Source: Alcaligenaceae bacterium
GTDB taxonomy: Bacteria; Pseudomonadota; Gammaproteobacteria; Burkholderiales; Burkholderiaceae_B
Direction of reading: 5' to 3'
NCBI GenBank assembly: GCA_013416445.1
Contig: JACCER010000007.1
Span: 62,001-126,000, forward strand
DNA length: 64,000 nt
The notes below the pieces were generated by a model that saw nothing but the letters and a program-made list of their open reading frames with translations, was not told the DNA's origin and did no database searches. The translations under genes and the position numbers were made by a program. Positions 17,633 to 26,169 of this stretch are shown here, piece by piece (position 1 is the first letter of the stretch; each line of letters begins with the position of its first letter).

Positions 17633-19099
17633 TTAGGGTTCCTGCGGCGGGGTTTCTGGCTTCAAGACCACGTGCGTGCCAGGACACGGGGGGAGGCCCA
17701 GGCTTTTCTCTCGCGCCAAATCGGCTGCGATCTCGCGATCAATCATCTCGGCGTCATAGCCACGCTCAAGCATCGCCTCCGAGCGGCTCTTGAGTTTGTT
17801 GTTGATGGCAAGCACATCCGCCTGGATATCCTGCACAGGCTGGATGTAGGCCCACCCATGCGGCGTCCAGCGCGTGAGCTTCAGGTTGTGATTGCCTGTA
17901 GGCAGAGCACCTGAAAGCACTGCAGCATCCACCCAGGCGCGCCGGATGGGATCGCAAAACTTCGGTACCAGCACATTACGGATTAGCGACATGGCGCGGC
18001 GCTTGTACTCATTAATTGCCACCCGAACCACGCGATCATTGACATCGCTATAGTCGCCAGTCAGGAATGGGTACGGCATGCCCAGGGCTGCTGACACTAT
18101 GTGCAACTGCGCGCGGGTAAAGTCTCGATACCCGGAAGGCGCTCCAGGTGGCTCTGAAAACGTAACGTCTTCACCTTCGGCCAGCTCCTGCAGCAGGCCC
18201 GGCTCAAACTCAAGCGCAGGCTGCTCGCTTAGGTCGTCAGACAGGGGCTGACCGTCCGGGCCGATGGGTGAGGTAGCGGGGTCAGGTGCGGGCCGGGTAA
18301 TGAAACCAACAAACAGGTTGGCTATTTTTTGCCGGATAAGCTGGGCGTCATCGAACTCATCCAGATCTTTCAGGCGTACCAGCACAGGAGCCAGGACGGG
18401 CACGCCGCGCAACTGCCCCGGTCGCGTGGACTCGAACAAATGCAATACGCGCTTGGCGTCGACGCGCACCGGGTCGTTGTTGATCAGGTTGTGATCGCCC
18501 GGATGATTGGGATGCAGCCAATAAGCCACACGGCGTCCGCGTCGATCCAGCTCAATGCCGTCGATAATGCGATTGCCGTTTTTAAGCATCTCGTTTTTAA
18601 ACGGCAAATGATCGGACTCAATCAAGCGGATTTTCAACGGAATGCCGGTCGCCTCGTCCGGCTCAAGTAGTCCCAGCACCTCGCCCGACTCCAGCATCGA
18701 CCGCATCGCCAACGTCTGCAGTCCATAAAAATCGGTTTGCCCGTCGGCATCGCACTCTAGCGACCACGCCTCCCAAGTGTCGATCAGACGCATACGCATA
18801 TCCTCGGTGTCCGCCAATGGTTTAGGCGAAACTCCGGTGCCGATAAAGTCCGACGTCATGCGATCTATTGCGGCGCGGGCGATGGCGTTGTTGCGGCAGG
18901 CGTCGCGGGCGCGGGCGCGCAAAAGCGCCAGGCGCATGTGCTCACGGCGTGGCGATGTGTCCCATGGTAGCCAGCCGCGCAAGCGGCGTCCTGTGCCAGC
19001 GGCCTCGTGCGTGCTGGCGCGTGGCGCAATGCGCCCAAGGCGACTTAACAGTCGCTCAAGTATTCCAGGCGTTCTAGTCGTTGTTCGGGGGAGCTTCAT
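17633..19099 (-). CDS. B: Portal protein (lambda gpB family)
   Basis: 488 residues from the ATG at 19099, which overlaps the gpW-like stop (ATGA) and has GGGAAGGG upstream. Family features: ARDACRNNAIARAAIDRMTSDFIGTG near the N-terminus, then LLEPDEATGIPLKIRLIESDH, RVLHLFESTRPGQLRGVPVLAPVL, and ALGMPYPFLTGDYSDVNDR. It forms the dodecameric portal ring for DNA packaging. An extended start at 19129 would cut into the gpW-like gene. Confidence 0.95.
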   Translation of the reverse strand: MKLPRTTTRTPGILERLLSRLGRIAPRASTHEAAGTGRRLRGWLPWDTSPRREHMRLALLRARARDACRNNAIARAAIDRMTSDFIGTGVSPKPLADTEDMRMRLIDTWEAWSLECDADGQTDFYGLQTLAMRSMLESGEVLGLLEPDEATGIPLKIRLIESDHLPFKNEMLKNGNRIIDGIELDRRGRRVAYWLHPNHPGDHNLINNDPVRVDAKRVLHLFESTRPGQLRGVPVLAPVLVRLKDLDEFDDAQLIRQKIANLFVGFITRPAPDPATSPIGPDGQPLSDDLSEQPALEFEPGLLQELAEGEDVTFSEPPGAPSGYRDFTRAQLHIVSAALGMPYPFLTGDYSDVNDRVVRVAINEYKRRAMSLIRNVLVPKFCDPIRRAWVDAAVLSGALPTGNHNLKLTRWTPHGWAYIQPVQDIQADVLAINNKLKSRSEAMLERGYDAEMIDREIAADLAREKSLGLPPCPGTHVVLKPETPPQEP

Positions 19100-19338
19100 A
19101 AGCCCTTCCCGACTTGCGCACAGCCCCACGTCCGGCCAGAAAATGGGATACGGCGCTTGCCTCCGGCGGCCAGGTCGTGATCTATCGCGTTAAGCAGCTC
19201 ATTAAGCTCTGCAAGCGTAGGGGGATCGGCATACTTGACCAGCCGATCTGTAAAGCGGATTTCAGTGACGCGCTCGCCCGATGCGATGGCGATGCGAGCG
19301 CGCTCAACGGCGGCGCGGTCTTCTGCTGTATGGGCCAT
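19096..19338 (-). CDS. W: Head-tail joining / gpW-like protein
   Basis: 80 residues, a normal size for lambda gpW (68). The sequence AAVERARIAIASGERVTEIRFTDRLVKY followed by TLAELNELLNAIDHDLA has the two helices and hairpin of the gpW family, which plugs the filled head. It lies just before the portal as in lambda (W-B order) and overlaps it by ATGA. Confidence 0.88.
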   Translation of the reverse strand: MAHTAEDRAAVERARIAIASGERVTEIRFTDRLVKYADPPTLAELNELLNAIDHDLAAGGKRRIPFSGRTWGCAQVGKGL

Positions 19339-19426
19339 GTAGCAACATCCTTGTAGAGATGCTGCTCAGTTTGTCCTCTATGCTGTATGGCTTCCTGCGG
19401 CGGAGTTTGGTGGCGGCGTCTTCGGG

Positions 19427-20056
19427 TTAACGTCGAGCTCGCGGTTTCATGGCCGCTTGACAGGCCCACAGCACCCTATCCGAGAGAAAGGTGCGCTCCT
19501 CCTGTCGCAAATGACACCACGCTCGAATGCGTCCACCACGAGTAGACAGAACATCTATGGTTCTTGTGGTTACCACGCCATCGGCATCGGCGTATTCAAT
19601 TTCGTACTGACCGCCCCTTTGAAAATCAAAGGCGGGTTCTGAAGATTCGGATCGGATGGATTTAAGCCTGAAATCGGCCGGCGGCATAAAGCGGTCAGCG
19701 CGTGGCCCTTTGGCGCGGAAGTATTCAGCGATGGCTTCATTGTGCGCGGCCAGCGATTTTTTTAGGTCCGACGGTGACAGTGGTGGTGGGTGCGGGTCGA
19801 CAACCTCCTTATTAGGTTGCGTGCGGTTATTGCATGATCGAACCATCCCAGGGATCAGAAAAAGGTCGATGGCCGCCCATCCTGCGACAATAAGCGCAGC
19901 GGCTGCGCCCCATGACGACGAGAACGCAAAGGCCAAGACAATCAAAAGCGGAAACGCCGCACCGGTTTTTGCTTTTTGAAGATAGAATCTGTGGCCTCCA
20001 AAAAAGCCAAAAACACACCACAACGTGTAAGCCCATAGTTTTTTCTTTTCTTTCAT
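19427..20056 (-). CDS. TM2-domain membrane protein with C-terminal WYL-like domain (moron)
   Basis: 209 residues. The N-terminus is a TM2 domain (about 8-72): two membrane segments with the FGFFGGHRFYL turn and WAAIDLFLIPG. A flexible Pro-rich and helical linker (80-140) leads to residues about 148-200, which resemble a WYL domain end (GQYEIEYADADG, TRTID, AWCHLRQEERTF, DRV). It interrupts the otherwise standard terminase-to-gpW region, so it looks like cargo. A WYL-like part outside the membrane would be cytoplasmic, where it could bind a ligand. Function is unknown. Confidence 0.7.
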   Translation of the reverse strand: MKEKKKLWAYTLWCVFGFFGGHRFYLQKAKTGAAFPLLIVLAFAFSSSWGAAAALIVAGWAAIDLFLIPGMVRSCNNRTQPNKEVVDPHPPPLSPSDLKKSLAAHNEAIAEYFRAKGPRADRFMPPADFRLKSIRSESSEPAFDFQRGGQYEIEYADADGVVTTRTIDVLSTRGGRIRAWCHLRQEERTFLSDRVLWACQAAMKPRARR

Positions 20057-20172
20057 TGCAGTGCAAAACGACGCCGTCCGCGTCGCCCATGTCCGTATGC
20101 AGGCGTTACAAGAATTTACCGACCGATGATAGCATCATGGGCCGACCAAATAGCCAACCCACGACAGCCTTG
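20057..20172. promoter_or_regulatory. Intergenic gap before the TM2-WYL-like gene with an inverted repeat
   Basis: A 116-bp gap, larger than most gaps in this tightly packed region. It holds the inverted repeat ATGATagcATCAT near 20126-20138 and a run suited to a minus-strand promoter (TTGTAA then CATACG). This fits a self-expressed moron gene but is only a hint; no operator match was found elsewhere. Confidence 0.35.
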
Positions 20173-20421
20173 TTATTTAGACGGCAATCCCCGTCCAGCC
20201 TCCAGCGCGGCTCCGGCCATTTCAATCAGCCAGGTGGCCGCCGCGCGCGCTGCAGAGCAGTCAGTCTCTTCTGCTGTAAGCATCAACCCGTGCGCGGTAT
20301 CAAGAAGGCTGGCCGTGCAATCCAGTGCTGTGCTAGACGGCATGCCAGGGCGCACCGCAAACAAATGACCGTGTGTATCCCAGGTAAGAAACGAAACCTC
20401 ATGCGTTTTTGAAACATTCAT
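20173..20421 (-). CDS. DUF3077-type small phage protein (copy 1)
   Basis: 82 residues from the ATG at 20421 (MNVSKTHEVSFLTWDTHGHL). It is a paralogue of the protein at 27551-27841: LFAVRPGMPSSTALDCTASLL, AHGLML, AATWLIEMAGAAL align with LFAVCEGVDAGTALSMAASMM, AHGLLA, AAWLIDAAAAI. The family is found in prophages and is described as DUF3077; function unknown. It sits between the terminase block and the TM2-WYL-like gene. Confidence 0.75.
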   Translation of the reverse strand: MNVSKTHEVSFLTWDTHGHLFAVRPGMPSSTALDCTASLLDTAHGLMLTAEETDCSAARAAATWLIEMAGAALEAGRGLPSK

Positions 20422-20508
20422 TATCGACTTCCTTGTAGATGTAACAACAAGGAAGCCTGCCGGATATTCGCAAAACCTGCCCAAATGGCCTGATTGCCCG
20501 GTGGGACT

Positions 20509-20841
20509 TCAGTCCGCGTCCCGGTTATTACGCAGATCCCGCAACACGTCGCCGATCAACTCGTGGTAACGCGCATACGCAAAACGGCGCATGTGGGCCT
20601 TGAACGCTTCACGCTCCGGCCAGGGTTCACCGGCGAACCTCCCCAGGCCGTGGCGCATATCGGCAAATTCCTGATACGCCTGCTCGATCAGCCCCTCGAC
20701 GTCGTGGCTGCGTAGCTTTGCCATTACCGCCCTCTCAACATCGCGCGCAAGGTCGTCACTGGCTGCGCCGTGCTCGGTGCTGGCGACGATGATGGCCTGC
20801 AGCTCGGTGGCCGACAGTATATTTTCATGGTTAACGGTCAT
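20509..20841 (-). CDS. Hypothetical phage protein
   Basis: 110 residues (MTVNHENILSATELQAIIVA), mostly helical with a charged middle (DLARDVERAVMAKLRSHDVEGLIEQAYQ) and a basic end (RYHELIGDVLRDLRNNRDAD). No family recognised. It lies downstream of the 165-residue protein gene after a 57-bp gap, in the block after the large terminase. Confidence 0.65.
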   Translation of the reverse strand: MTVNHENILSATELQAIIVASTEHGAASDDLARDVERAVMAKLRSHDVEGLIEQAYQEFADMRHGLGRFAGEPWPEREAFKAHMRRFAYARYHELIGDVLRDLRNNRDAD

Positions 20842-20898
20842 TGTGACTCTCCAAGTTCAAGGGCGGCACATAGGCGGCCCACAAAGTAAAGCGCAGCA

Positions 20899-21396
20899 TC
20901 ACACCTCTGGCTCGACTTTGGTGGGTTTTTTGCTTGCCTGGCCACCGCGACCACCGCGCACCTTCGGTTGCTCCAGCTCAAACAGCGGAGGCATGCGCCT
21001 GCCGGTGCTTTCCTGTGCGACGGCCTCGGCGGCAAAACGCCCGATTTCGCCCATATCTTCGACTTCGCGCCGGGTCATAACCATGACCTGTGCAATATCG
21101 CCCCAGTCCAGGCCGCGCGCCCGCAGGTTGTGGACTTGCCGGGCTTTGCGGATCTCCTCAAACCAGTTCAAGCGCGGCACGAATATCTGGGCACCGGGCC
21201 AGACCGCGCTTAGGCGGCGGGTTGCGTCTTCGCCGATAACCTTAGCAATGACGCTGTGTTCGGGCCGGGTGTCAGGCACAACTATGTTTCGCCCACCCCA
21301 CCAAGCGGCCAGCAGGATGGTGGCACGCAAGCCGATCTCGGCAGCGATATCGTCCAGAACGGTATTTTTCTGGCTGGCTGCAAGTTTGTTTTTCAT
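20899..21396 (-). CDS. Phage protein with Mor-like / helix-turn-helix features
   Basis: 165 residues from the ATG at 21396, preceded by GAAGGAT. The middle (IGLRATILLAAWWGGRNIVVPD ... IGEDATRRLSAVWPGAQIFVPR) resembles Mor-type regulator cores, and GLDWGDIAQVMVMTRREVEDMG looks like a helix-turn-helix. The basic tail (RGGRGGQASKKPTK) could contact DNA. It follows the large terminase by 22 bp. A late-gene activator is one idea, but a packaging accessory is equally possible. Confidence 0.55.
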   Translation of the reverse strand: MKNKLAASQKNTVLDDIAAEIGLRATILLAAWWGGRNIVVPDTRPEHSVIAKVIGEDATRRLSAVWPGAQIFVPRLNWFEEIRKARQVHNLRARGLDWGDIAQVMVMTRREVEDMGEIGRFAAEAVAQESTGRRMPPLFELEQPKVRGGRGGQASKKPTKVEPEV

Positions 21397-21418
21397 GGCT
21401 ATGTATCCTTCTGGTGGG

Positions 21419-23560
21419 TTATCGAGATGCCAATGCGCGGCTAACGACGCGGCGGCGACCTGCACGCGCAGGCGCGGCGGGTTGGTTGGGGTCGGGTGGT
21501 GGCGGTACAGATTGATCCAGATTCACGCGCGACAGGCGCATAGCGGCGGTGGCATACACCAGGCAGTCCAGAGTTTCGTTTCTGGCGCGGATCTGCACCC
21601 ACTCCTGAAACGGCCTTGTGCCGCGTACCTTGGTGACCAATTTTTCAGCAGCAAGCTGTGCGAAGTACTCGTCGTCAAAGGACGGCTCACGCGGAAAATG
21701 GATGTACCCGGCGCCGTGCTTTTCCAGCTTCAGCCGGGCATAGATCAGCGCCTTGCCTTGATCCACGCCAATCGGCTCGACCGCATGCTGATGCTTGACG
21801 CGGCGGCGCAGGCGGGCAATTCGCTTTTTTTCATCCTCGATCAGCGGTCTGGCTGTGCCTGCAAGACCCTTGCCGGGCACGGCCCACCGCCTGGGCGCGC
21901 AAAACGCATGCACCATGCTGGTGTTGTAGCCAGCGTCGACCACGGCCTGCTGCACCTTGTGCTCCAACAGCGACTCGCCCAGAGCGGCCCACACCTCGGG
22001 GTGGGTTGTGTCGCCAGGCAAGATCACATGATCAATCAGCCAGGCCTCTTCTTTTTCGCCCCAGCCGACATAGCTCACTTCAAGGCGGTTTTTCTGGACG
22101 TCAACACCGGCGGTGATCAAGCGATACGTCAGCGCGTGCGGGTCGTAACCTTCCAGCCTTGAGATCAGTGAGAGATCCTCGATACTGTCGCCCAGCTCTG
22201 TCCATGCCTCGCCTAAATAGGTGTTGACAAACGCTTTCATTTCCGACGTATCGCCCTGGCAATCAAGCCACTTCTGCGCGATATCGCGCCAGGACATGCC
22301 CAGCCCGACCGGCGCGTACAGTGCGTTGATGTGATAGCCGCGCGTGCGCTTGACGCTTGGTTTTTCTGGAATCCAGTGCCCACCGGCAAGCATGGCGGTT
22401 TTATTTGCTTCTGCAATATCAGCCCCGCAGTGCTTGCAGGCATACCAGGCCGACAGCACCTGCGGGCGCAGCACTTCGCCTGTTTCGGCGTCCACCGTCG
22501 GCGCAGTGCGCCATTTCAGACCATGCGCGAGCTTGCCGGTGCGGTCAAACTCAAGGTGCTGGCCTTTCCCACAATGCGGGCACGGCACGTGGTAGCGACG
22601 CTGGTCGCTACGCAGGTACTGCAGGCTGATCCGGCAACGGCCATCTGTCGTGGGTGTGCTGATGAAATACGACTTGGCGCGACTATAGGTGCGCTGCCGG
22701 TTTTCAATCAGCGTCATGGGGTCGCCTTCACCGCCAACGTCCCAGGGGAAGGCGCTGACCTCGTCCGTGATGACATAAGGCAGGTGGTCGGATCGCAGCG
22801 AGTCTGGGCTGTTGGCCCCGCTACGGATAATCCGCGCATGAGCGCCGTACTCGACCACGTCGGCCCGGTTGGTTCGGTCGCGGCTCGAGCGCGACACCAG
22901 GCCAGCCAACACCTCACTTTCCTCAATCATCTTTGCCATGCGCGGGTTGAAAGACCGATCACGCAACTCCAGCGTGGGCATGACAACAAGCATGTCTTTG
23001 TTCTGCAGGTGGTGCATCACATAGCCCACCCAATTCATCATGACTTCAGATCCACCGACCCCCGACGACTTCTTAAACACGACGGACCGCACCGGGCTGT
23101 GCTCCGACAGCGCGTCCATGATTTCGCGCAGGTACGGCGTCAGATTCGTGTTCCAGCGGCCTGGCGAGTTGGTGCCCGAGCGCAGCCAGCGGTGGCGCTC
23201 GGCCCACTGACTGACGGTCAGCAGGTCGCGTGGCTGTGCGCCGCGCTTGAACTGATCGCCAGCGGGCGGCAGAACGGTGCATGCTTGCTCGACGCCAGCG
23301 CCAATGCCGGTAAGGGCTGTATGCACGGCCTCTGACAACAGGTAGTGGACGCGCGTCTCGTCGGTCTCGCCATCAATAGCCAGGGCAAGAATTCGCGGCA
23401 GTCCAGCCATCGCGGTATCCAGGGCCGCACGCATGGCGGCAGCGGCGGCCACCACATCCTTGTGGCTGGCTGTTTCGGCCAGCGCGGAATCGTAGGTGGC
23501 CTTGGCGTCCAGGGCGCGCAGCTTCTCGCGCTCGGTCTGCAGGTCAGATAAGGTTGCCAT
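21419..23560 (-). CDS. Terminase large subunit (lambda gpA family)
   Basis: 713 residues from the ATG at 23560. ATPase part: VVFKKSSGVGGSEVMMNWVGY (Walker A region, about residue 160), the helicase-like LVVMPTLELRDRSFNPRM and YVITDEVSAFPWD (Walker B DE). Nuclease part: ITAGVDVQKNRLEVSYVGWG, then GYNTSMVHAFC. It packages DNA into procapsids and cuts cos or pac sites. Length fits lambda gpA (641) with an extension at both ends. The immediately upstream gene is a methyltransferase, not a small subunit. Confidence 0.95.
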   Translation of the reverse strand: MATLSDLQTEREKLRALDAKATYDSALAETASHKDVVAAAAAMRAALDTAMAGLPRILALAIDGETDETRVHYLLSEAVHTALTGIGAGVEQACTVLPPAGDQFKRGAQPRDLLTVSQWAERHRWLRSGTNSPGRWNTNLTPYLREIMDALSEHSPVRSVVFKKSSGVGGSEVMMNWVGYVMHHLQNKDMLVVMPTLELRDRSFNPRMAKMIEESEVLAGLVSRSSRDRTNRADVVEYGAHARIIRSGANSPDSLRSDHLPYVITDEVSAFPWDVGGEGDPMTLIENRQRTYSRAKSYFISTPTTDGRCRISLQYLRSDQRRYHVPCPHCGKGQHLEFDRTGKLAHGLKWRTAPTVDAETGEVLRPQVLSAWYACKHCGADIAEANKTAMLAGGHWIPEKPSVKRTRGYHINALYAPVGLGMSWRDIAQKWLDCQGDTSEMKAFVNTYLGEAWTELGDSIEDLSLISRLEGYDPHALTYRLITAGVDVQKNRLEVSYVGWGEKEEAWLIDHVILPGDTTHPEVWAALGESLLEHKVQQAVVDAGYNTSMVHAFCAPRRWAVPGKGLAGTARPLIEDEKKRIARLRRRVKHQHAVEPIGVDQGKALIYARLKLEKHGAGYIHFPREPSFDDEYFAQLAAEKLVTKVRGTRPFQEWVQIRARNETLDCLVYATAAMRLSRVNLDQSVPPPPDPNQPAAPARAGRRRVVSRALASR

Positions 23561-23570
23561 CAATGCGGGC

Positions 23571-24935
23571 CTATGCCATCGCAGCGGTGCGAGCCGCCAT
23601 GACGTCGTCGAATGTGGTTCCGTCCCCTTCCAGGCGTGCCCCCCCCCCGTTGTACTCTTGCCAACGTCGCACGATCACGTCGACGTAACGCTCGTCCAGC
23701 TCCATCAGCCGAGCGGCCTGGCCCACGCGCTCGGCGGCCATCAGTGTGGTGCCAGATCCGCCAAACCCGTCAATGACGATATCGCCTGCGCGCGACGATG
23801 CGCGCAGGTTGCGCTCGATCAGGCCAACCGGCTTCATCGTCGGGTGTTCGCCGTTACGGGCTGGCTTTTCGTGAAAGATCACCGTGCCAAGATGCTGCTC
23901 AAGCGTTGCGCTGGCGTCCACGATCAACAGATCGTCACCGGCCTGAACAGCCCAACGACCATCATCCAGGCGACGCACCGCACCGCCCTCGCCGTGCTCG
24001 ATAACTGTCGTGAGCTTACGGCCGCCGTACCAGCGGTGCGCGCTGCCCGGTTTCCAGCCGTACAGGATGGGCTCATGCATCCACTGGTAGTCGGAGCGGC
24101 CCAGCACCATCGCGTTTTTACGCCAAATCAAGCAGCCGGACAGCTTGAAGCCAGCCTCGATAAACGTGCTGCGAAAATTCAAGCCCTCGGTATCGGCGTG
24201 GTAGACATAGATCGGTGCGCCCGTTTTCATCACAGCAAACACGGCCACGTAGAAGTCCAGCAGGAACTGGCGAAAATCGCTAGCCGACATAGAGTCGTTC
24301 TCGATTTTCAACTTGTCCTTTGTCTTGCCCTCATACGCCACGTTGTATGGCGGGTCGGTAACGCAAATGTCGGCACGGTCGTCGCCCATCAGCCTGGCCC
24401 ATGCAGCCGAGTCCGTACTGGAGCCACACATTACGCGGTGGCGGCCCAGTATCCAGACGTCGCCAGGGCGGCTCACAGGAACGGCTGGCACGGGCGGCGC
24501 GGCGTCTGGATCGGTGGCGCCAGTGGGCGCAGCATCCAGCTCGGCCAATAGCACCTTAATCTCGTCATAAGCGAAGCCGGTCAGGCCCAGGTCGTAGTCC
24601 ATGTCGGCCAGGTCGCGCAGCTCGGCGGCCAGCAAAGCTTCATCCCAGCCAGCATTCAGGGCCAGCTTGTTGTCGGCAATGACATAGGCCCGTTTCTGGG
24701 CGTCGGTCAGATGCCCCAGGCGCAAGCACGGCACCTGGGCCATGCCCACGCGCGTGGCGCCAAGAATGCGACCGTGGCCCGCAATGACGCCGCCTTTGGC
24801 GTCGATCAATACCGGGTTGGTGAAGCCGAACTCACGAATCGAAGCGGCAATCTGGGCCACTTGCGCCTCGCTGTGCGTGCGGCTGTTGCGCGCATATGGT
24901 ACGAGGTCGCTGATCGGCAGGTGTTCAATTTGCAT
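23571..24935 (-). CDS. ParB/Srx-domain DNA methyltransferase (N4/N6, beta-class)
   Basis: 454 residues from the ATG at 24935, which follows GGAGG. Residues 1-90 are a ParB/sulfiredoxin-like domain (SDLVPYARNSRTHSEAQV, DAKGGVIAGHGRILGA). Then come the methylase motifs DICVTDPPYNVAYEG (DPPY) and the C-terminal DGFGGSGTTLMAAERVG SAM-binding loop, i.e. the D21/YhdJ-like class. It probably methylates phage DNA to evade restriction. A G10 run (23639-23648) sits near the 3' end, 11 bp before the terminase start. Confidence 0.92.
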   Translation of the reverse strand: MQIEHLPISDLVPYARNSRTHSEAQVAQIAASIREFGFTNPVLIDAKGGVIAGHGRILGATRVGMAQVPCLRLGHLTDAQKRAYVIADNKLALNAGWDEALLAAELRDLADMDYDLGLTGFAYDEIKVLLAELDAAPTGATDPDAAPPVPAVPVSRPGDVWILGRHRVMCGSSTDSAAWARLMGDDRADICVTDPPYNVAYEGKTKDKLKIENDSMSASDFRQFLLDFYVAVFAVMKTGAPIYVYHADTEGLNFRSTFIEAGFKLSGCLIWRKNAMVLGRSDYQWMHEPILYGWKPGSAHRWYGGRKLTTVIEHGEGGAVRRLDDGRWAVQAGDDLLIVDASATLEQHLGTVIFHEKPARNGEHPTMKPVGLIERNLRASSRAGDIVIDGFGGSGTTLMAAERVGQAARLMELDERYVDVIVRRWQEYNGGGARLEGDGTTFDDVMAARTAAMA

Positions 24936-25458
24936 GAGTGCCTCCAAAAGCAACAGCCCGAGGCTTAATAAAAACGATCCAGTGCGTCAGCCCTTTGCGT
25001 CCGGTCGGGTGCCCAAACAGTGGCGGCACCTCGGTCAAGGCCAGGACGTCTGCAACCTTCACCTGGGTTTCGTTCCACTTGAAAATCAACACCCCGTCGT
25101 CTGCCAGCACCCGGAAGCACTCAGCGAAGCCACGGCGTAGGTCTTCATGCCAGTCCGGCCCCAGCTTCCCGTACTTAGCTGCGAGCCAGGACTTTGGTCC
25201 GGCGCGCACAAGATGGGGTGGATCAAAAGATACCAGCCTGAACTCGCCGTCCTGATACGGCAGCGCCCGAAAATCCATCTGGATGTCAGGCTCAATATGC
25301 AGCGTGCGCGTGCCGTCGGCGCGGCCATGCGACCTATCGGTCACAGTAATGGTCTCGCGGCGCAGGTCGCCAAATACGACATCATCGTTCTGGCGATCAA
25401 ACCAAAACATGCGGCTTCCGCAGCACGGGTCTAAAACTCGCTTCCTTGAATCAAACAC
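24925..25458 (-). CDS. Phage SAM-dependent methyltransferase
   Basis: 177 residues starting GTG at 25458 after GGAGG at 25468-25472. Motif I is DPCCGSRMFWFD and motif IV is FDPPHL, so it is an N6-adenine or related class I methyltransferase as found in phages. The C-terminal HWIVFIKP strand fits the fold. It overlaps the ParB-methyltransferase start by 11 bp. Two methyltransferases side by side suggest an anti-restriction cassette. Target base is not known. Confidence 0.85.
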   Translation of the reverse strand: MFDSRKRVLDPCCGSRMFWFDRQNDDVVFGDLRRETITVTDRSHGRADGTRTLHIEPDIQMDFRALPYQDGEFRLVSFDPPHLVRAGPKSWLAAKYGKLGPDWHEDLRRGFAECFRVLADDGVLIFKWNETQVKVADVLALTEVPPLFGHPTGRKGLTHWIVFIKPRAVAFGGTHAN

Positions 25459-25462
25459 GTAA

Positions 25463-25627
25463 TTAATCCTCCGAAGCGGCGCAGAAAGCCAAAAAACCGA
25501 AAATGACAGTGGCTATCATTACCAGGCTAAATGCCGCATACGATGAATCGCGAGCAGCGTATGCCAGCGCCCCTGACGCAAGGCAGGCTCCAGTCGTGAC
25601 AGCGGCGTACCTAATTGCTTTGCTCAT
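25463..25627 (-). CDS. Small two-TM membrane protein
   Basis: A 54-residue frame with the start ATG at 25627 overlapping the upstream stop (ATGA) and the stop at 25463. It has two hydrophobic segments (YAAVTTGACLASGALAYAA; FSLVMIATVIFGFLAFCAA). The tight coupling to both neighbours argues it is translated. No family recognised. Confidence 0.6.
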   Translation of the reverse strand: MSKAIRYAAVTTGACLASGALAYAARDSSYAAFSLVMIATVIFGFLAFCAASED

Positions 25628-26169
25628 GCCACCACTCCAAGGCTGTGTGCATTCCTGCGCTTGCGAACAGGAATGATGCTCACGGTCGAAAAGCCGTATG
25701 AGTAACTGAATTCACGCCCCAGGTTTAAGGCGGCCAAGGCTTCGCTGGCGTTCGATGTGGGCAGATAAACGTGATGCATGGCGTAATGCAGGGCATCGAG
25801 CGCCAGATCGAATACGGCGTGAGCTTTTCCTGCCGCATCGACGTTAAACATCCACGCCGTAGGCGCATCGGAGCCAATCAATCCGTCTATGTCGTAATGC
25901 ACCGGCATGCCAAGCTGGACGGCAATATGGCGCTCAAGCCGCGCACCCTTGCTCTGCATCCAGCCATCAAGCATCAAAATGCTGTTGCATTTGACCAGCG
26001 CCACAATGTCGCCGCGCAGACAGATATCCCAAGCTGGGTCGAGGCCGTGATCTAGCTCGGCAGGATTCAGCACATCAAGACCAGCCGCGCGCAGCGATGC
26101 CGACGCGGCGTGGAACGCGGGGAAGTTAAGCTCTGGCAAGCCCGTCATGGGGCCGGAAATGTAGATCAT
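25624..26169 (-). CDS. DUF4406 nucleoside-transferase-fold phage protein
   Basis: 181 residues. It begins MIYISGPMTGLPELNFPAFH and contains SASLRAAGLDVLNPAEL, DICLRGDIVALVKCNSILMLDGW and KGARLERHIAVQLGMPV, the DUF4406 fold related to nucleoside 2-deoxyribosyltransferases. The extra C-terminal half has no recognised domain. In phages such proteins may act on nucleotides, but no activity can be proven here. ATGA couplings on both sides. Confidence 0.8.
   Translation of the reverse strand: MIYISGPMTGLPELNFPAFHAASASLRAAGLDVLNPAELDHGLDPAWDICLRGDIVALVKCNSILMLDGWMQSKGARLERHIAVQLGMPVHYDIDGLIGSDAPTAWMFNVDAAGKAHAVFDLALDALHYAMHHVYLPTSNASEALAALNLGREFSYSYGFSTVSIIPVRKRRNAHSLGVVA

Noticed and set aside
20777-23335. 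Long plus-strand frames opposite the large terminase and its neighbour
   Set aside because: They overlap strongly conserved phage genes and have Arg/His/Ala-rich shadow composition.
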